Origin: Parus major
Taxonomy: Eukaryota > Chordata > Aves > Passeriformes > Paridae
Assembly: GCF_001522545.3 (NCBI RefSeq)
Contig: NC_031782.1
Coordinates: forward strand, 15,782,705-15,846,704
Direction of reading: 5' to 3'
DNA: 64,000 bases
Positions 11,001-25,300 of the stretch are shown piece after piece (the first letter of the stretch is position 1; each line of letters starts with the position of its first letter). The notes beneath the pieces are model-generated. The model searched no databases. It saw nothing but the letters and a program-made list of their open reading frames with translations, and had not been told where the DNA came from. A program made the translations under genes and the position numbers.

Positions 11001-13344
11001 GAGAAGGAGATCCTGCGCAAGCACCATGGCCTGCACCGCCTGGTTGTGCGTGTCAACGACAAGGGCAAGCCCTCGCGGCACGGCACGGCTCTGGTGCACT
11101 TCTACGTCAACGAGACGCTGGCCAACCGCACGCTGCTGGACACGCTGGTGGGGCACAGCCTGGACACCCCACTGGACATCGACATCGCTGGCGACCCTGA
11201 GTACGAGCGCAGCAAACAGCGGAGCAACATCCTCTTCGGGGTCATCGCCGGCATCGTGGCCGTCACCCTGGTCATCGTGCTGGTGGTCCTGGTGCGCTAC
11301 TGCCGGCAGCGCGAGGCCAAGAGTGGCTACCAGGCAGGCAAGAAGGAGACCAAGGACCTGTATGCACCCAAGCAGGCCAGCAAGAGCGGGAAGAGCAAGA
11401 GCAAGGTGAAGAAGAGCAAGTCTCCCAAACCTCCCAAGCCCACAGAGGATGAGGAGGAGACAGGGCTGCAGAAATCGCTCAAGTTCAACCTCATGAACGA
11501 CTCCGTCAGCGACAGCCCCCGGATCCACCTGCCCCTGAACTACCCTCCGGGCAGCCCGGACCTGGGCCGCCACTACCGCTCCAACTCACCGCTGCCCTCC
11601 ATCCAGCTGCAGCCTCAGTCACCCTCCGCCTCCAAGAAGCACCAAGTGGTGCAGGACCTGCCGGCCACCAACACCTTTGTTGGCACCGGGGACAACAACT
11701 CGACGGGCTCCGAGCAATACTCGGACTACAGCTACCGCACCAACCCCCAGAAATACACCAACAAGCAGGTAGGAGAGCTCATCCTGAGGCCGGCAGCGGC
11801 CCCCCCACTGCACCGGGGAGCCATCTGGACAGAGGTGTGGGAGTGAGCATGGACTGGCCCCCAGCCCTGCATGTGTGGCCCAGGGGGCTGGCGTTGGACT
11901 ACCCCGGAGCCGAGCCACAGAGCCTGGGCGTGGTGCAGGGAGGGGATGGGGATGGTGTGGGGGGAGGCCAAAAACTGTCCGAGCCCTTGTCAGAGCGCCC
12001 GGGGCTGGGTCCTGGTGGCGCTGCCTGGGTGACGGTGACGCGAAGGGCGCTGCATGCGTGTGGCTCTGCATGTGGGGCTCCAGGCAGGGAACGCCACCCG
12101 CCTGCGTCCCCTTTGGGGACCACTCTAAGAGCACTGAGGGGGGCCATGCCCACCTTCCCATCCCTCCCTCTGCTTGGGCTGGCTCATGGGGAGGAGGGAC
12201 TGGTCCTGCTCCTGCCACAGCCGGGTTCCAGCCCTGCCCTGCTCCAGGGCGCAGTTGGGAAGGCTCTGGACTCGCTGTTGCCAGCCCGGCTCTGCTGGTG
12301 CGGCTGAACCTGCCACCATCCCTGCACCAGGGCGCCTCAGAGGGAGCTGTGCGCCCGCTGCGGCTGCCCGGGCAGGTGGAGCTGGGTGGAGGAGCAGAGC
12401 TCTGCCTTTTTCCCAGGCTCAGGCTTTGGCTTCCCCCAGGCTCGGGCCCTCTGCCACAGCCGGTGCGGTGAAATCCGGGCTTCCCTTAGCATGAGCACTG
12501 GGCCTGCAGCTGTGGCTCTGCGGGAGAGGCTCCGCAGATCCTGGTGGCACAGAATGGCCTGTCCGTGTGGCAGGGCTGGGGCTGTGCTGGGGGCTGGAGG
12601 AGAGGGGCACTGGGGTGTCTGCTGCGGTCGGGTCACTGCTCTTGGTGTCACCAGGGGGGTCTCTGCGTGCGGGGCAGGGTGGAGGTAGGTCTTGGCTGCT
12701 CGCTGGTGTGCACTGGAGCTTGGAGCTGAGCCGTGAGGCCGTGGGCTGAGTGCGGAGCTTGCAGGACCCTCTATCTTGGGCTGTCTGGCCACTTAGGAGC
12801 TTGCACCACATTTCTGCTTTGGCACTTCTATCCTTAACCGGCCAGGGAGGGAGAGGGGGAGCGAGTGCCTGTGGCTTTGTCTTCTTCCTGGGGTCCCGTG
12901 GGTGAGGACCACCCACTCCCACCCATGCTGTAGCCCCTGTGCCCCATGAGACCCCTGCCCCCTTCTTTGTACCCCAGTTAGCGGCAGGCTGGGCTCCTGC
13001 CGTGGGGCTGAGCTCAGCTGCCCTGTTGGATTTGACTTCAATAAAGTTTTCTATTTTTGACCGGTTGTGCCTTATTTTCCCTGCTGGCCCTGAGGAGGCT
13101 CTCACTCCCAGCAATTCCCCAGGCCTGTTTTCCATGCCCTTGGCCACTGGAGCACTCAGGCCCTGTGGAGGCCAGAAGTGATGCTCACGTGGCCTGGCCA
13201 TCTCCACAAACCCTCCCCCACACCCCAGTGTGGTCAGTCCAGAGGCCTCATGGTGCTGACCCTTCATCCTCAGGCTGACACGTCCCATGTCCAGTCACTT
13301 CCTGGCCCTCTGAAGATGTTCTTGCAGGACAGGGTTCCCAACAC

Positions 13345-13378
<34 letters not shown>

Positions 13379-16300
13379 ACACACACAGAGGTGTGGATGT
13401 GGACACAATCTGAGCCACGGCCCAGCCCGCCCAGCTTTCGTTTCATTTCACACCAACATCCTCCCTCAAAGTTTCTGGTTGATGCCCACATCCTCTTGAG
13501 CCACACCCACGTCCCACAGCCAGAGCGTGGCCGAGCAGATCCCTGTGCCTGGCTAGCCTGACCCAAATCCCGCTGGCGCAGGCTGGCAGCCGCCGGCTCC
13601 CGCCCGCCGCAGTGCTGCAATGAGGGCACACGCGGTTGCAGATGGAGCCTTGGCATGTCAGCAGCGCCCGGATCCCAGTGCTCCCCCACCCTGGGAGGTG
13701 ATGGGAAGGAGAGATCCTCTCAGGAAGGCTTGTTGGAGTCGGGTGGTCCTGCTCCCCACGCAGATGGCTCTGCCCTGGCAGGATGGATGGGGGTGATGCC
13801 AATGCCATGGGGCTCGCTCAGGGTCTTGTCTCCAGCTGTTTGGAGAAAAGATGGATCCTGGTAGGCAGGAACAGTCCAACACCCCTCTCCCACCATCCCA
13901 CTATCCTGTCTCAGGGGCCCCTTCCCTGGCCACCCGTTCCTGTTTCTCCTGGTTTTTCTTCCAAACTAGGGCACCCATCCCTGCTCCTGTCACACCAGTT
14001 CACCTCTTCCCCAGGGCCTCCTGTGGCCTCACCAGGCTGCCGGGGCCGAGGAGCTCTGACGCTGGGAGAGATTAGATCAGCCGGGGAAACCAGTGGTTCT
14101 GGCTTCGGTGGTTTGAGCCCTGTGCCAGCCTTGGCTCTCACAGCCTCCTCGTTTGTTTTGCTAACAACATAAGGTTTTATCTTGAACCATCCAGGAAGTG
14201 TCTGGGCCTCCTGGGCAGGCAGGGCTGGGACCCGCGGGGAGATGCGATGGCTGCAGAGGAGGAAAGGAGACACCAGCAACCACCTCAATAACTGCTCCCC
14301 GCAGGGCTGGGCAGGGCAGTCTGGGGGCTTGGCTCAGCCCTGCTATCTGCTTCCCTTTGGGAACTTTCTGAGAGAAGTTTCCCTTCCTTCCTCGTCCTCG
14401 GCAGCTCTTTGATGAACCTGGGGTGAGAACTCAGCTCTGGCGTGGGGAGCGGCTCTTTCTTCTGCCTGGCTCCCAGGCTCCATCCTTTTTTACCGGGAGG
14501 GGATAGTCCACATCCTTTCCCAAGAAGTGGCCCGGGGTCCTTACAGCCCCCCACCACCCGGGAAGGCGCTGGAGCAGTGCGAACGTGAGCGAGCTCAGCA
14601 GAGGCTCCTGCACCTGCCCGCGGGCTCGGAGCGCGGTGCAGCATTAATTACTCTCTGCGGGAGGGGAGGAGAGGAATATTGTAGCTGTAATGGACAGAAA
14701 TGAAATCGTCTTGTTTGAGAATTTAGCTCAGAGTCTCCATAAATTGCAGGTTTAGGTGCTGGCAGATGTCTGGGAAAGTCTCCCACTGTCCTGGGTCAGT
14801 GGGTTTTCTCAAGGTCGTTCACGTGGAATGAGCTGATAAATGGATCCAGCAAGGAGCTGCAGATGGAGCTGAGGGTTCATGGGGGACCTGCCCTGCTTTT
14901 CCCCAGTTTCAGAGACACGCTGTGCTGGGAGCTGTTCCTCCGCACTGCGAATCAGCCCCTGGGCTTGGGTCCGATTTGGCTCCGCCAGGCTGAGATTGAG
15001 CGAGAGAGGTGTTGAGGGGCTGCAGATCCCTGGGTCTGCTGGGAAGAGCGGCTGTGTCAAAGCACAGCAGCTTGTGAGCATCACTGGGGTGCCTGGGGGC
15101 GCCGGGAGAGCACAGGACAGGGTGGGGAGTGGGTCGTGCACTGTGCTGGGGCATTGCTGAGGATGCTGAGGCCACCACGGGCAAGGCAGGAAGGTGCGGT
15201 GGCTCCTGGCTGGGGACTTGGGTTGATGGCAGGGAGTGAGAGCACCGAGGGGTACCTGGGACCTCAAAATGAGGAGCTTCAGCTGCGGAAGAAGATCAAA
15301 CCCCTGGTACAGGCTGGCTGTGCAGCCAGAGGAAGCGTGGGTGTGCGCAGGCTGTGCTGCAGGGGGAGGTGACAGCGCCAGCACCCTGTGCAGGTGGCAC
15401 GGAGGTGTCACCCTGTGACATGGGGTGGCAGGAACACGTGTACAGGCTGCGTGTCAGGGGTAGGGGATGTAGATTGCAGCTGGAATCTCCCCCAGAGGGA
15501 AGGTGGCACGGGGCAGGGTACAGCCCCCATCCCCAAGGAGGAGGCAGTGGGGACTGTGCAGCCTGGACTGCGGCAGGAGGTGGCACAGGGGGTGCACAGC
15601 CTCAGGGAGAGGGGTGCAGGGCTGTGCACAGGCTGTGCTGTGGGGAGGGTGGCAGTGGGACGGACACAGTGACAGCAGGTGACAGCAGGGTGGGCAGCCT
15701 TGGCCAGGTGACAGCTTTGTAGGCAGTGTCTGCAAGGAGATAATGGCACTTACTGTCCCTAAACCATCGAGGAGGTCACTGGGTCTCTCCTGCCTGCCAG
15801 TCCCGGGCCCCACCAGCGCTGGGGACCTCGTCCTTTCTCCCTTGAAGGCTCAGCCAGCCTGTGCTTCATGGCTGGGGCTGTCCAGTTCCAGCACTGCCCA
15901 GCTCCCATCTTGCCATTCCTCCCTGCCCTCCTCTTCCTCTCCCTTCTCCCAGCCTCAGCCTCTCCCCTGCCTGATGCCCTTGGAGCCAGCATTGGCCTTT
16001 CCTGGTCTGGATCTGGGGAACTCCTCCTTTCCCCCCCCACAAATCTTCCCACTTCTTTCACAACTATGTCTGCTCCTCTCCACCCTCTCTCCTGATCTCT
16101 CCCTTCTCCCTGGCTTTCCCCAGTCTCTCCTGACCGTGCTGGCCGCGGTACAGAGGGATGCTGAGCCCTCCCAGCGCAGGGCTGAGCCCCTGGCTGGCTC
16201 TGCCGGCCGAGCTGTGGATCCTGGGGGATGAAAGCCCTGGCTGTGTGTGAAGCCGCCCGCTCCAAGGCTCCCTGATTGATATTCCCAGCACTGCTCTGCC

Positions 16301-19300
16301 CGCTCGGCCGGGCTCTCAGCTGCAGTGCTGTTCCCTGGAGCGGGGCCCAGCCCTGCAGGCTGCTTCAGCCGGCACCCAAATCCTGGGGAAGAACCTGGGG
16401 CTGTGGCAGGGAGTGTCCCCGAGGTCCCTGTGTGTCCCCGAGGTCCCCGCATGTCCCCGAGGTCCCCGTGTGTCCCCGAGGTCCCCGTGTGTCCCTGAGG
16501 TCCCCGTGTGTCCCTGAGGTCCCTGTGTGTCCCCAGGCACTCGGAGGCCCCTCAGCCCACAGAGCACCCAGAGGCTGTGGGTGGGGTGAAGCACAGAGGG
16601 TGGGATGCAGCTGGAGGGGGTGGAGGGTGGGGTGAGGACAGAGCTGGGATGTTCTGGGATGTTCTGGGATGGGATGGAAGGAGGTTGGGGTAATAAGAGG
16701 GTGCAGGATGTAGGACAGGCTGTTGTGGAGGGAGGAAGGGCTAAGGAATGCCTGGAGCAAAGGGCATGGAGTGGCTGGAATTGTGTCAGACTTCCCTGGG
16801 AGCTGTGGGACAACAGCAGGGGGGTGGCTGCTGTGCTCTGGTGCTCAGCCAGGACCCCCAGACTGAATCCCCTTGTGCCAGGGCAGGTCACAAAGAGCCC
16901 CTTCACGGCTTGTGGGGTGTTGGACACAGCCCCCGTGGTGCCCTGGTAAATCTCCCACTGGTTGGCACATCCTTTGGAATGCTGAGCCCTGTGCCAGGCC
17001 CAAATTACCTTCCTGCCCCTCCGCCCTCACCCCCACACCCCTGTCCTGTGAGAGCACCTGCCAGGAGCCCTGGGCACGGCCCATCCCCAGGGCACGGCTG
17101 TGCTGCCATTGCACAACCCAGCCCTGCTCCTGGGAGAAACCAAGATGGTCAGGGGAGATTCTTCCAGAGAGGCTCTTCCTGCAGTGCCCTGATCCTTCAG
17201 CACCCCAGAAAGCACAGACAGCTCGGCTGAGGCACAGGAGGACTGAACAGTGGTGAGGAGGTCACCCCTGGCATCTTGGTGTCCCTTTTCTTGTCACTTC
17301 TGATTGTGGCTGCAGCATCCAGCAGTCCAACCTGGGTGAAGCTCAGCCTTGTCTTCACCTCTGCAGTCAGACCTGCCACTCAGCCTCACTCAGCTTCCCC
17401 CCAGCAGGTCCTTCCTGGACCTTGTCTTTTGTCCTGACCCTTTCTGTACTTCAAGGAGAGCCCCAAAAAAAGATGGAGAGAGATTTTACACAGGCAGAGA
17501 GTGATAAGACAAGAGGAACTCTGTTAAACTAAAAGAGGAGAGATTTAGATGGGATATTGGGCAGGGATTGTTCCCTGGCAGGGTGGGCAGGCCCTGGCAC
17601 AGGGTGCCCAGAGCAGCTGGGGCTGCCCCTGGATCCCTGGCAGTGCCCAAGGCCAGGCTGGACGGGGTTTGGAGCAGCCTGGGATGGTGGGAGGTGTCAT
17701 GGCAGGGGTGGAATGGGATGGGCTTTAAGGTTCCTTCCAACTCAAATCATTCCACGATTCTATTCTCTGACTTTCTGAACTTTTCTGGAGGTCTCTGCAC
17801 CCTTGAGGACCTGGTTTCCATATCCTACCTGTAGTAAAGGCTTCTTTTCCCAGTGTGACTCCCAACCCAACCTTCTCGAGAGGAAGAGGAGGTCAGGCAG
17901 AGGACCAGAAAGAAAACAACTCCCCCAGATCCCTTTAAAAACATTCCTGGTTGTTTTGCATCAATGCCTTGTGTGGTGGAGGCTGTTTACTGCCTCAGCC
18001 CTTTGGCTGGTTGCAGGGAAGCGTGGGTAGGTTTGTGGTGGGAGCGTGGGTTGTGACCTGCCTGGAGAGCAGGAGAAAGCTCCACCACCTCATCCCTTCC
18101 ATCCTTCTGTGGCTCCTGCCCAGAGATCCCTGAAGATGCCTCTTTCCCAGGATGTAAACATCCTTCTGAGCTGCTCCTGGCTTGCAAAACACCCGCTCTG
18201 ATCTCCTATCTGCACGTGGCACAGGGATCCTGGCACGTTCCATCAAAGTTCGGAGCCATCCTTTGGGGAGGGCAGTGAATCCCCACCTCTCTCCCTGAGA
18301 ACTGATCCTGCTCCGGAGCTCTCGGAGCAGCGTGCCCTGATTCAGCTCCTCAGAGACATCTTGAAAGGCCTGAGCAACCTGAAAGCCTGCAGCTATTTTG
18401 CTCCCACGTGGCCTGGTTCTCACATCCTCCCCGCTCCCCGGTGCTCAGGAGCAGCTGCCGGGGAGGCTCCGGCAGAGATCTGGCCCTGCTGGGGGGGCAC
18501 CTCGTGGCTCAGATCCTGCTGGAAGTGTCCTGCTGGAGCGATGTGTGATGTTCCTCTCACACTCATCCATTCATCTTCCTGCTCATCAAAAGCACTTGAG
18601 GCCTGTGGAAAGCAAAGCCCGTGTTTCAGATGCTTGAAGAGCCCTTCGTTCTCATTCAGGCTGGGTGAGACCTTTATGGGTGTTGTGATTCCAGGCTCTG
18701 CAGGTGCCTGGAGGAGCTTGGGTGGGTTTTTTTCTCCATGGATTTCAAGTAGATCACAGTTTCTTAGGGACCATCTCTTGCCCAGAGAGCTCAGAAACCT
18801 TTGCTAGAAATTTTTCTGGAGCCAGGATCTGGTTTGGCCGAGGATGTGACAGCAATCCTGGGATTTGAGGAGCTCATCCATCCCAGGGGTCCTGCGCCAG
18901 TGGGAATGGGAATGGGAGCAGTGCAGGCAAGATAAGTGGCCCTAAGAAGCCTCCCTATGACTTGTCCTACCTGTTTGATGTCTCCAAAGGAGGGTTTGCC
19001 TCACCGGTATCTCCGTTCATCAGGAGGTGCAGACCACTAAAGTGAGGGCTCTGCCCGTCTCGGCAGTGTGTGGGTGCCCAGACCTCTGGAACAGGCACAA
19101 TTCCTTGGGCAAACAGGGAGAGCTGCTGCCCTTCGCCTGTGGAAATGGAGCTGGTTGCAAAACAGGTTTACCCTCAGAGGAATATTTCCAATTTGAAAGC
19201 AAATCAGGAAGAATTGACAGTTTTTCCACTATTTCCCAAGTCAGTCAGAATACATATTATATATGAATATTATTTTTTTCTAGTAATTTCTAAAGGAGTG

Positions 19301-22300
19301 ATCCTGCCTGACCTCTTTGAGTTGAGCTCCATAATTAATACTTGGCTGGAGTCCTGAAGTGAAAGGTACCTTTGCAAGAGCATCATTTTTTCATTTTCAC
19401 GTGTCAGCAAAGATCTCCCCCCACGCCCCTCATGCTCCTGGAACAAGGAGCTCACTTGAATAATGATCTGATTTCAGCAAATTGACAGGTTTTCCACGGA
19501 AAGGCTTCAGTGGAAGCATTCCTGTTATCTCCTTGTTTTTTAATAGAGTCCTGAGTCTACAGCTTTGCACCCCCTGAACTCCCCAGAGCCTTCAACACTT
19601 CCTGTCAGCTCCACTGGGTGCAACTGGGAGCCAGATTAGCTCATTATTTCCCCAGCATTATTTTCCCACTCTGCAGCTGTTGGGTTCCTCGAGGGTTTTA
19701 TTCAAGTGTTGCTCCCAGTCCCGTAAGCTTTTTCCTCCCTGGGATCTTCAGATGGTTTTAACGTGATTATGAGGCCTCCTGCTGCGTCCAGGGCAATTTC
19801 CACTCCACACCAACCATCTCCAGAATAGCTCCATTATCAGCTGGATGGTGACAGACATTCCAGGACAGCAAGGCCAGGCCAATTTAGACATCATTCCATA
19901 AAGATTATGACCCCTTTCGATTTTACCGTTCGCCCTTCCGATGATTTATTTCCATATTTTCCTTGCCCATCTTCATTTCACCCAAGGAAAAGCCAGATGG
20001 CACCTCCTGGATGAGCTCAGAGCTGGGATAGGCGGAGGGTTAGGCAGGCTCTGTCCCCAGGCTGCCTAAATGGGTTTCTAATTGCGTTAGATCTTGCTCT
20101 GAGTTAGATAAATTCGATCTGACCAGGCAGGTTGGCACCGGGCTTTGGCGGCTTCTTTGAGCATCATGCAAATTTCAGGAGGCTTCGGGGCACCTATGTG
20201 GAGTCAGCCCGCATTTTCCCTGGATTTATTCATTAAATAGTGCCTCGGGAGCTGATGTCCATTTGAGGCTGGCTGCTCTGCTATCATTATTTCGGCAGGA
20301 CTTGGAGACTGGCTCTGCTGACTGCAAGGTCAGCACTGGCTAATTGTCAGCTGAGCAGCCACTCGGGAGGGGGAGCAGGTGCCTTTTTTGGGATAATACC
20401 TGGGTTTGGGAGGTGGGATTCCATGGATTCCTGCATCTTCTTCCTCTGGTTGTGGATTCCCCTCTCTGCTTTGTCAGCAGTGAAAGAGCTGAAGGGTTTT
20501 TGGGATGGACACAGGGATTTGTGGGCAGGCTCAGCCACCACACGAGACCCCCGTGAGCATCACGGAGCAGAGCTGTCACCCCATGGCTGATGTGCCCTGT
20601 GGGACCCCAGTGGCTGTGGTGGAGGTGACCCCAGTGAAGTCAGACTGGTAGATCACGAATTTGGGCCTTTAACTGTGCTCCAGAACTGTCAGTGTTCCTT
20701 GGGAGACACCACCTTCAGAGACAAAATCTTGGGAGGGCCTGAATGAGTGTTTTGAATAAACAAAATCAAAGAACCCAAAAAAATCAGTACAGTGGACACA
20801 CAATGTGCTGCTGGAGGGTGATGGAAAAGGATGGGAAGAGCTGTCTCAGCTCCATCCTCACCCCAGCACAGCAGGAGAAGCTCTGGTGGCTCAGAGGAGC
20901 TGTAAAATGGTCGGCTCAGTGACGAGCTGAGCCTGTCCCCAGTTTCCTGCAGCTTGAGTGCTGCCCTGAATGGTTTTGGCAATTCAGCCCCAGCTTTCCT
21001 CGAGGCCTGCCCTGGTTTCCATGGACATAATATTCCCCTCAGCCTCCTGCTCCGAATGCTGTGCTGCACTGTACTGGAGCCCCGCTCCTCACCAGGCAAA
21101 GCAAATAATTCCCAAGTCTCCATCCGTGGAAAGATGGCTCTGGGTCATTCCAAGCCCGGTCCCTGGGTTTATCTTTCTCTCTTCCTCTCCAAATCCCGGG
21201 ATGTTGCATTGGTCCAGGTTGGTTTGTAAAGGAGAGGGGTTCACGAATCCATCTGAAGTTGAGTAACTCCCAGCTCACAATGGCTCCCTTGTCACTTATT
21301 TTGATATTCCGGGCGCTGGCTCTGACATTGCCTTTCACTCCCGGCCCTGTGAGTTGCTGCATTGTGGCAGCTGTTGGGGAAGCAGCTCCTTTGGCAGCTG
21401 CCTGAAAGGAGGCTTCTGGCGTGTGGGGAGGCACAGGAGCTGCCAGAGGAGCCCGGGAGCCAAGGATCCCGCCTTGGGATCAGCAGCGAGCCAGTTAACA
21501 AGGGTTGGATTTTCCCCACTGGTGGCTCCCCTCCCTCCCTCCCTGCCAGCAGGAAAAGGGTGCCTGGGGCGGATTTTATGGTTTCCTTTGTGAACAATGG
21601 AATTTCTCCTGCTGCTCAGTCCCTGCCCTCTGCACAGGCACTGGTGTGGGGATATGGTGACATCCCAAATTCCTGTTCCCTCCTGGCACTGCTGTCACTT
21701 GGGCTGAGTTTGTTTTCCCTGGGTTTAGAAAGGAGAACCAGCCCGGTGCAGGTCCTGGTGGGAGCTGGAGATGTTTGAGTGAGGGAAGGAAGAGGCAGGA
21801 GGGAGCAGAGGGGCTGAGGAGTGTGGGGTCCCTTTAGCCCCATCCAGCATCCATGAGTGGGAATCCTCACAGGGTCATTAAGGCTGGAAAAGACCTCCAA
21901 GGTCATCAAGATTTGATGTCAGCCAGCCCAGTGTTCCTTGTACACCTCCAGGGACAACGATTCCACCACCCTCTTTCCAGTGTCCTACCACCCTTTCCAT
22001 GAAGGAATTTTTCCCAGTATATTTTTTCCTAACATGCCCTCATGGCAGAAGGAATCAGCACAGTCAGGGATTGGCATTGGGAAGTTTGGGATGTGCAGCC
22101 AGGACTGGGCAAGTCGGGGACAGCCCACAAAAATTCCTCACCAAAACAAGTTCCTGCTACTGCCAGACGAGCCCCAAAACTGGAGCCGTGGGTTTGGGCA
22201 TGGCTTCCCTGTGGCTGGAAAACTGGGAAGNNNNNNNNNNNNNNNNNNNNNNNNNNNNNNNNNNNNNNNNNNNNNNNNNNNNNNNNNNNNNNNNNNNNNN

Positions 22301-25300
22301 NNNNNNNNNNNNNNNNNNNNNNNNNNNNNNNNNNNNNNNNNNNNNNNNNNNNNNNNNNNNNNNNNNNNNNNNNNNNNNNNNNNNNNNNNNNNNNNNNNNN
22401 NNNNNNNNNNNNNNNNNNNNNNNNNNNNNNNNNNNNNNNNNNNNNNNNNNNNNNNNNNNNNNNNNNNNNNNNNNNNNNNNNNNNNNNNNNNNNNNNNNNN
22501 NNNNNNNNGCACAGGGAAGGGCAGCAGGGCTGGAAGGGGCAGCAGGACTGGCCAGACCTGCCTGGCATCTGCAGGAGCTGACACAGAGCAGGATGCAGCC
22601 TGGATTTGTGGAATTGGAAAGGGGCAGAGTGAGGAGCAATTACTGCTGTTCCCTCACAACCCTGCAGGCAGGAGAAGTTCAAGGCAAAACGAGCAGGCAG
22701 CAGAGGCAGGAGCAAAGGGAAGAGCTTTTCCAGTGAGCACATGGGCCGGGAGTTCATTGCTGCCGGAATCCGTGGAGGCAGGAGCAGGCACGGACTCAAA
22801 AAAGCAGGAGAGCACTTCCCAGAGGACGGGGGTCATCGGAGGGAGAGCTGCCAATGGTTCCTCCTCGGGAAGAATCCCTGAGCTGTGGCTGCCTGGAACC
22901 TGCAGGATTTTCCCAGGGATGAACATCCCTGTGGGAAGAGGGGGTCAGGGGCTCTCTTTGTCCCTCAGATGTGGAGCTGGCACAGGTATCCCCCACCAGG
23001 AATATCACAGCGAGCACTGGAGAGCCCTAAAAATGCATTTTTTTTTAGTATAGAGCCACAATTTCTCAGCTGAGAAAATAGACAGCTCTGCCCCAAAACC
23101 CATTCCAGCACAGTGGCAGCAGTTGGAAGTAGGAAATCAATAAATACTGGGGGTAAAAGGAGGGAGTTACAGCAATTAGGAGAAATTAGTTGTTCTGGAG
23201 TATAGAAAATTAACAAGCAAAGCCAAAGACATTGGGGGAAAATCAATTATTACAAAGTCAACACAATAAGTACTTTAAAAAATGCGCTGGGAAGAAGTGG
23301 AATTCAGGAATTGTCAACTCCGAGTGGAGATTGCAAAATTGTTAATTATGGAGAAAAATGCCAAAGTATTGACTAAATAGTTGGAGTAATTTGGGCTGAG
23401 ACATAACAACGTAGGATGTGGGACCTGCCCATGTGTTGGGAACCTGCAAAGGCATTCAAAATAGAGATATTTGACATAATTGAATGGAATAATTTGCACC
23501 AAAGAGCGGGATCTCTCTGCTCCAGAGGTGTCCGTGGAGCTGGGGAGCCTAGGATGGGCAGGTCTGGGAGGGCAGTGATGCCATGAGCAGCTGGAAGAGC
23601 TGGGGCTGTGCAATGCTCACTGTCCTCGGCAGCCCCAGGGAACAACTGGATTAATGGCTAAAGCAGGGAATGGCTGATGGAAATAGCACTGACGTCAGTC
23701 ACTGTGGTTGATGGCAGGGGACACTGGGCACTGGCATTACGTGACAGGTCCAGCTTTTAAACCTTTCCTTAGGCATGGTCCTGGCCTCTGTGAGGAACAA
23801 GGGCTGCTCCAGGCGTTCCTGTGGGGCTGGAGAGGCAGATCTGGTTTGTGTTGGGTACACAGGAGACTGATGGATGCACCCAGCTGATAAATGAGGATTT
23901 TGTCATTATCCTTGTTATTATCTTTATTATTTTGCATGCACTGCTCTGAGGCTGGACAGCAGCAGGAATTTCCCCATGGAAAAGGTGGTCAGGCGTTGGG
24001 AGGAGCTGCCCAGGGAGGTTTGGAGTGCCCATCCCTGGAGGCGTTCAAGGAACACCTGGAGGTGGCACTGAGTGCTCCAGGCTGGGGATCGGGCACAGCT
24101 GGGACTTGATGACCTTGGAGGGCTTTTCCAACCTGGGATTCTGGGATTCTCAGCTCGGCATTGTGAGGCAGATCTGGTTTATCCAGAGCTTAGAGAAAGG
24201 AACCTTGGCTGGAATTCCTCGTGGAGTGAGGTTCTCCTGGAGCTGCTCCTCGGCAGCGGCGCTGTGCCCGCTGCCATTCACCGCCGTAATCAATGGTCTG
24301 GAAGGCAATCTAAAATCACTGCTGATAAACCCGTGGCTGCCACGGAGATCAGTGGAGTGGGAGATGGCGCTGAGGATGGAGCAGTCATGCAGAGCAATCC
24401 CGATTGCTTGGTAAACTGGGCCCATTTAAACAAAGTGCATTTTAACGCAGCCCGGCGCGAAGCTGAGTGTGGAGGAATGGGGAATGCTGGCCGATATCCT
24501 GGGAAACGTCGAGCTGAAAATGGATTCAAGGGTCTCACTGCATGAGTAGCACGGGGTTAAGAGGCTGGCACGGACCTCAAGTGGAAAAACTCGTGAGGTT
24601 GGAGGGGCAGGAAGGCGCTGGAAGAAGCCCTGTGAGATGGCACCTGCAAAGGTCTCCTCTGATGAGGAACAGGGAAAAACTGGGGCAAGAAAAGATGAGG
24701 CCCCCAAACAGATTTGCTGTTTGCAGGTTGTGACTCGGACCTGCTGTGTCTGACTCCTCAAGCAGAAGGCTTCAGCGTGCCTCCATTGCCCTGCACAAGC
24801 AGCTCCTTGTGCAGAGGCCGCTGCCTGCTCAAAGGCTCTTTAACCTCCTGCAGAAAGGTCACACCAAACCCAATTTCTGCCAGTCAGGGCCAGACAAATT
24901 GATTCCGTGCCTTTCCACGATTCCAGAGCGGGGCTGTGCGGGTGGAGAGCTTCCCAGGGCAGCTGGTGGGGCTGGGCACAGAGGGAGGGGGGCACTCCCC
25001 GTGCCCTGTGGGGCTGCAGGGGACAGGGCTTGGGAGCCCTGCAGTGTGAGGAGCCCTTTCGAGGGCTGCGTGGCAGGAGGTGACATTTAAAGGAGGTGTT
25101 TTTCAGGTAAAATCGCTGCTGTTCGGGGGTGGGGGGGATGGTGGCTGTCACAAGCTGGCTTTGGGAGGTTGTTTATTCGTGTTATCACAGCACCCCGAGG
25201 AGCCTGGCTCGTCTGGCTGGGCTGGTGCGAGCACGGAGGGAAAGCAGGAGCCCGGAGCTCGGGATGGGCTGTGGCAAGGCAGGAGACTGGATTCGGCTGT

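Noticed and set aside
10620..11573. 317-aa open frame antisense to the PCDH1 coding exon
   Set aside because: It mirrors a strongly coding + strand exon with biased third positions. The protein has no recognisable domain and is rich in Val/Leu/Ala from reversed codons.
16415..16528. Short direct repeats resembling a CRISPR array
   Set aside because: The 19-bp units abut with no unique spacers. Same holds for the other arrays, and the genome is vertebrate.
23040..23480. Retroviral gene remnant in the AT-rich block
   Set aside because: No open frame or retroviral motif is visible; composition alone does not support it.
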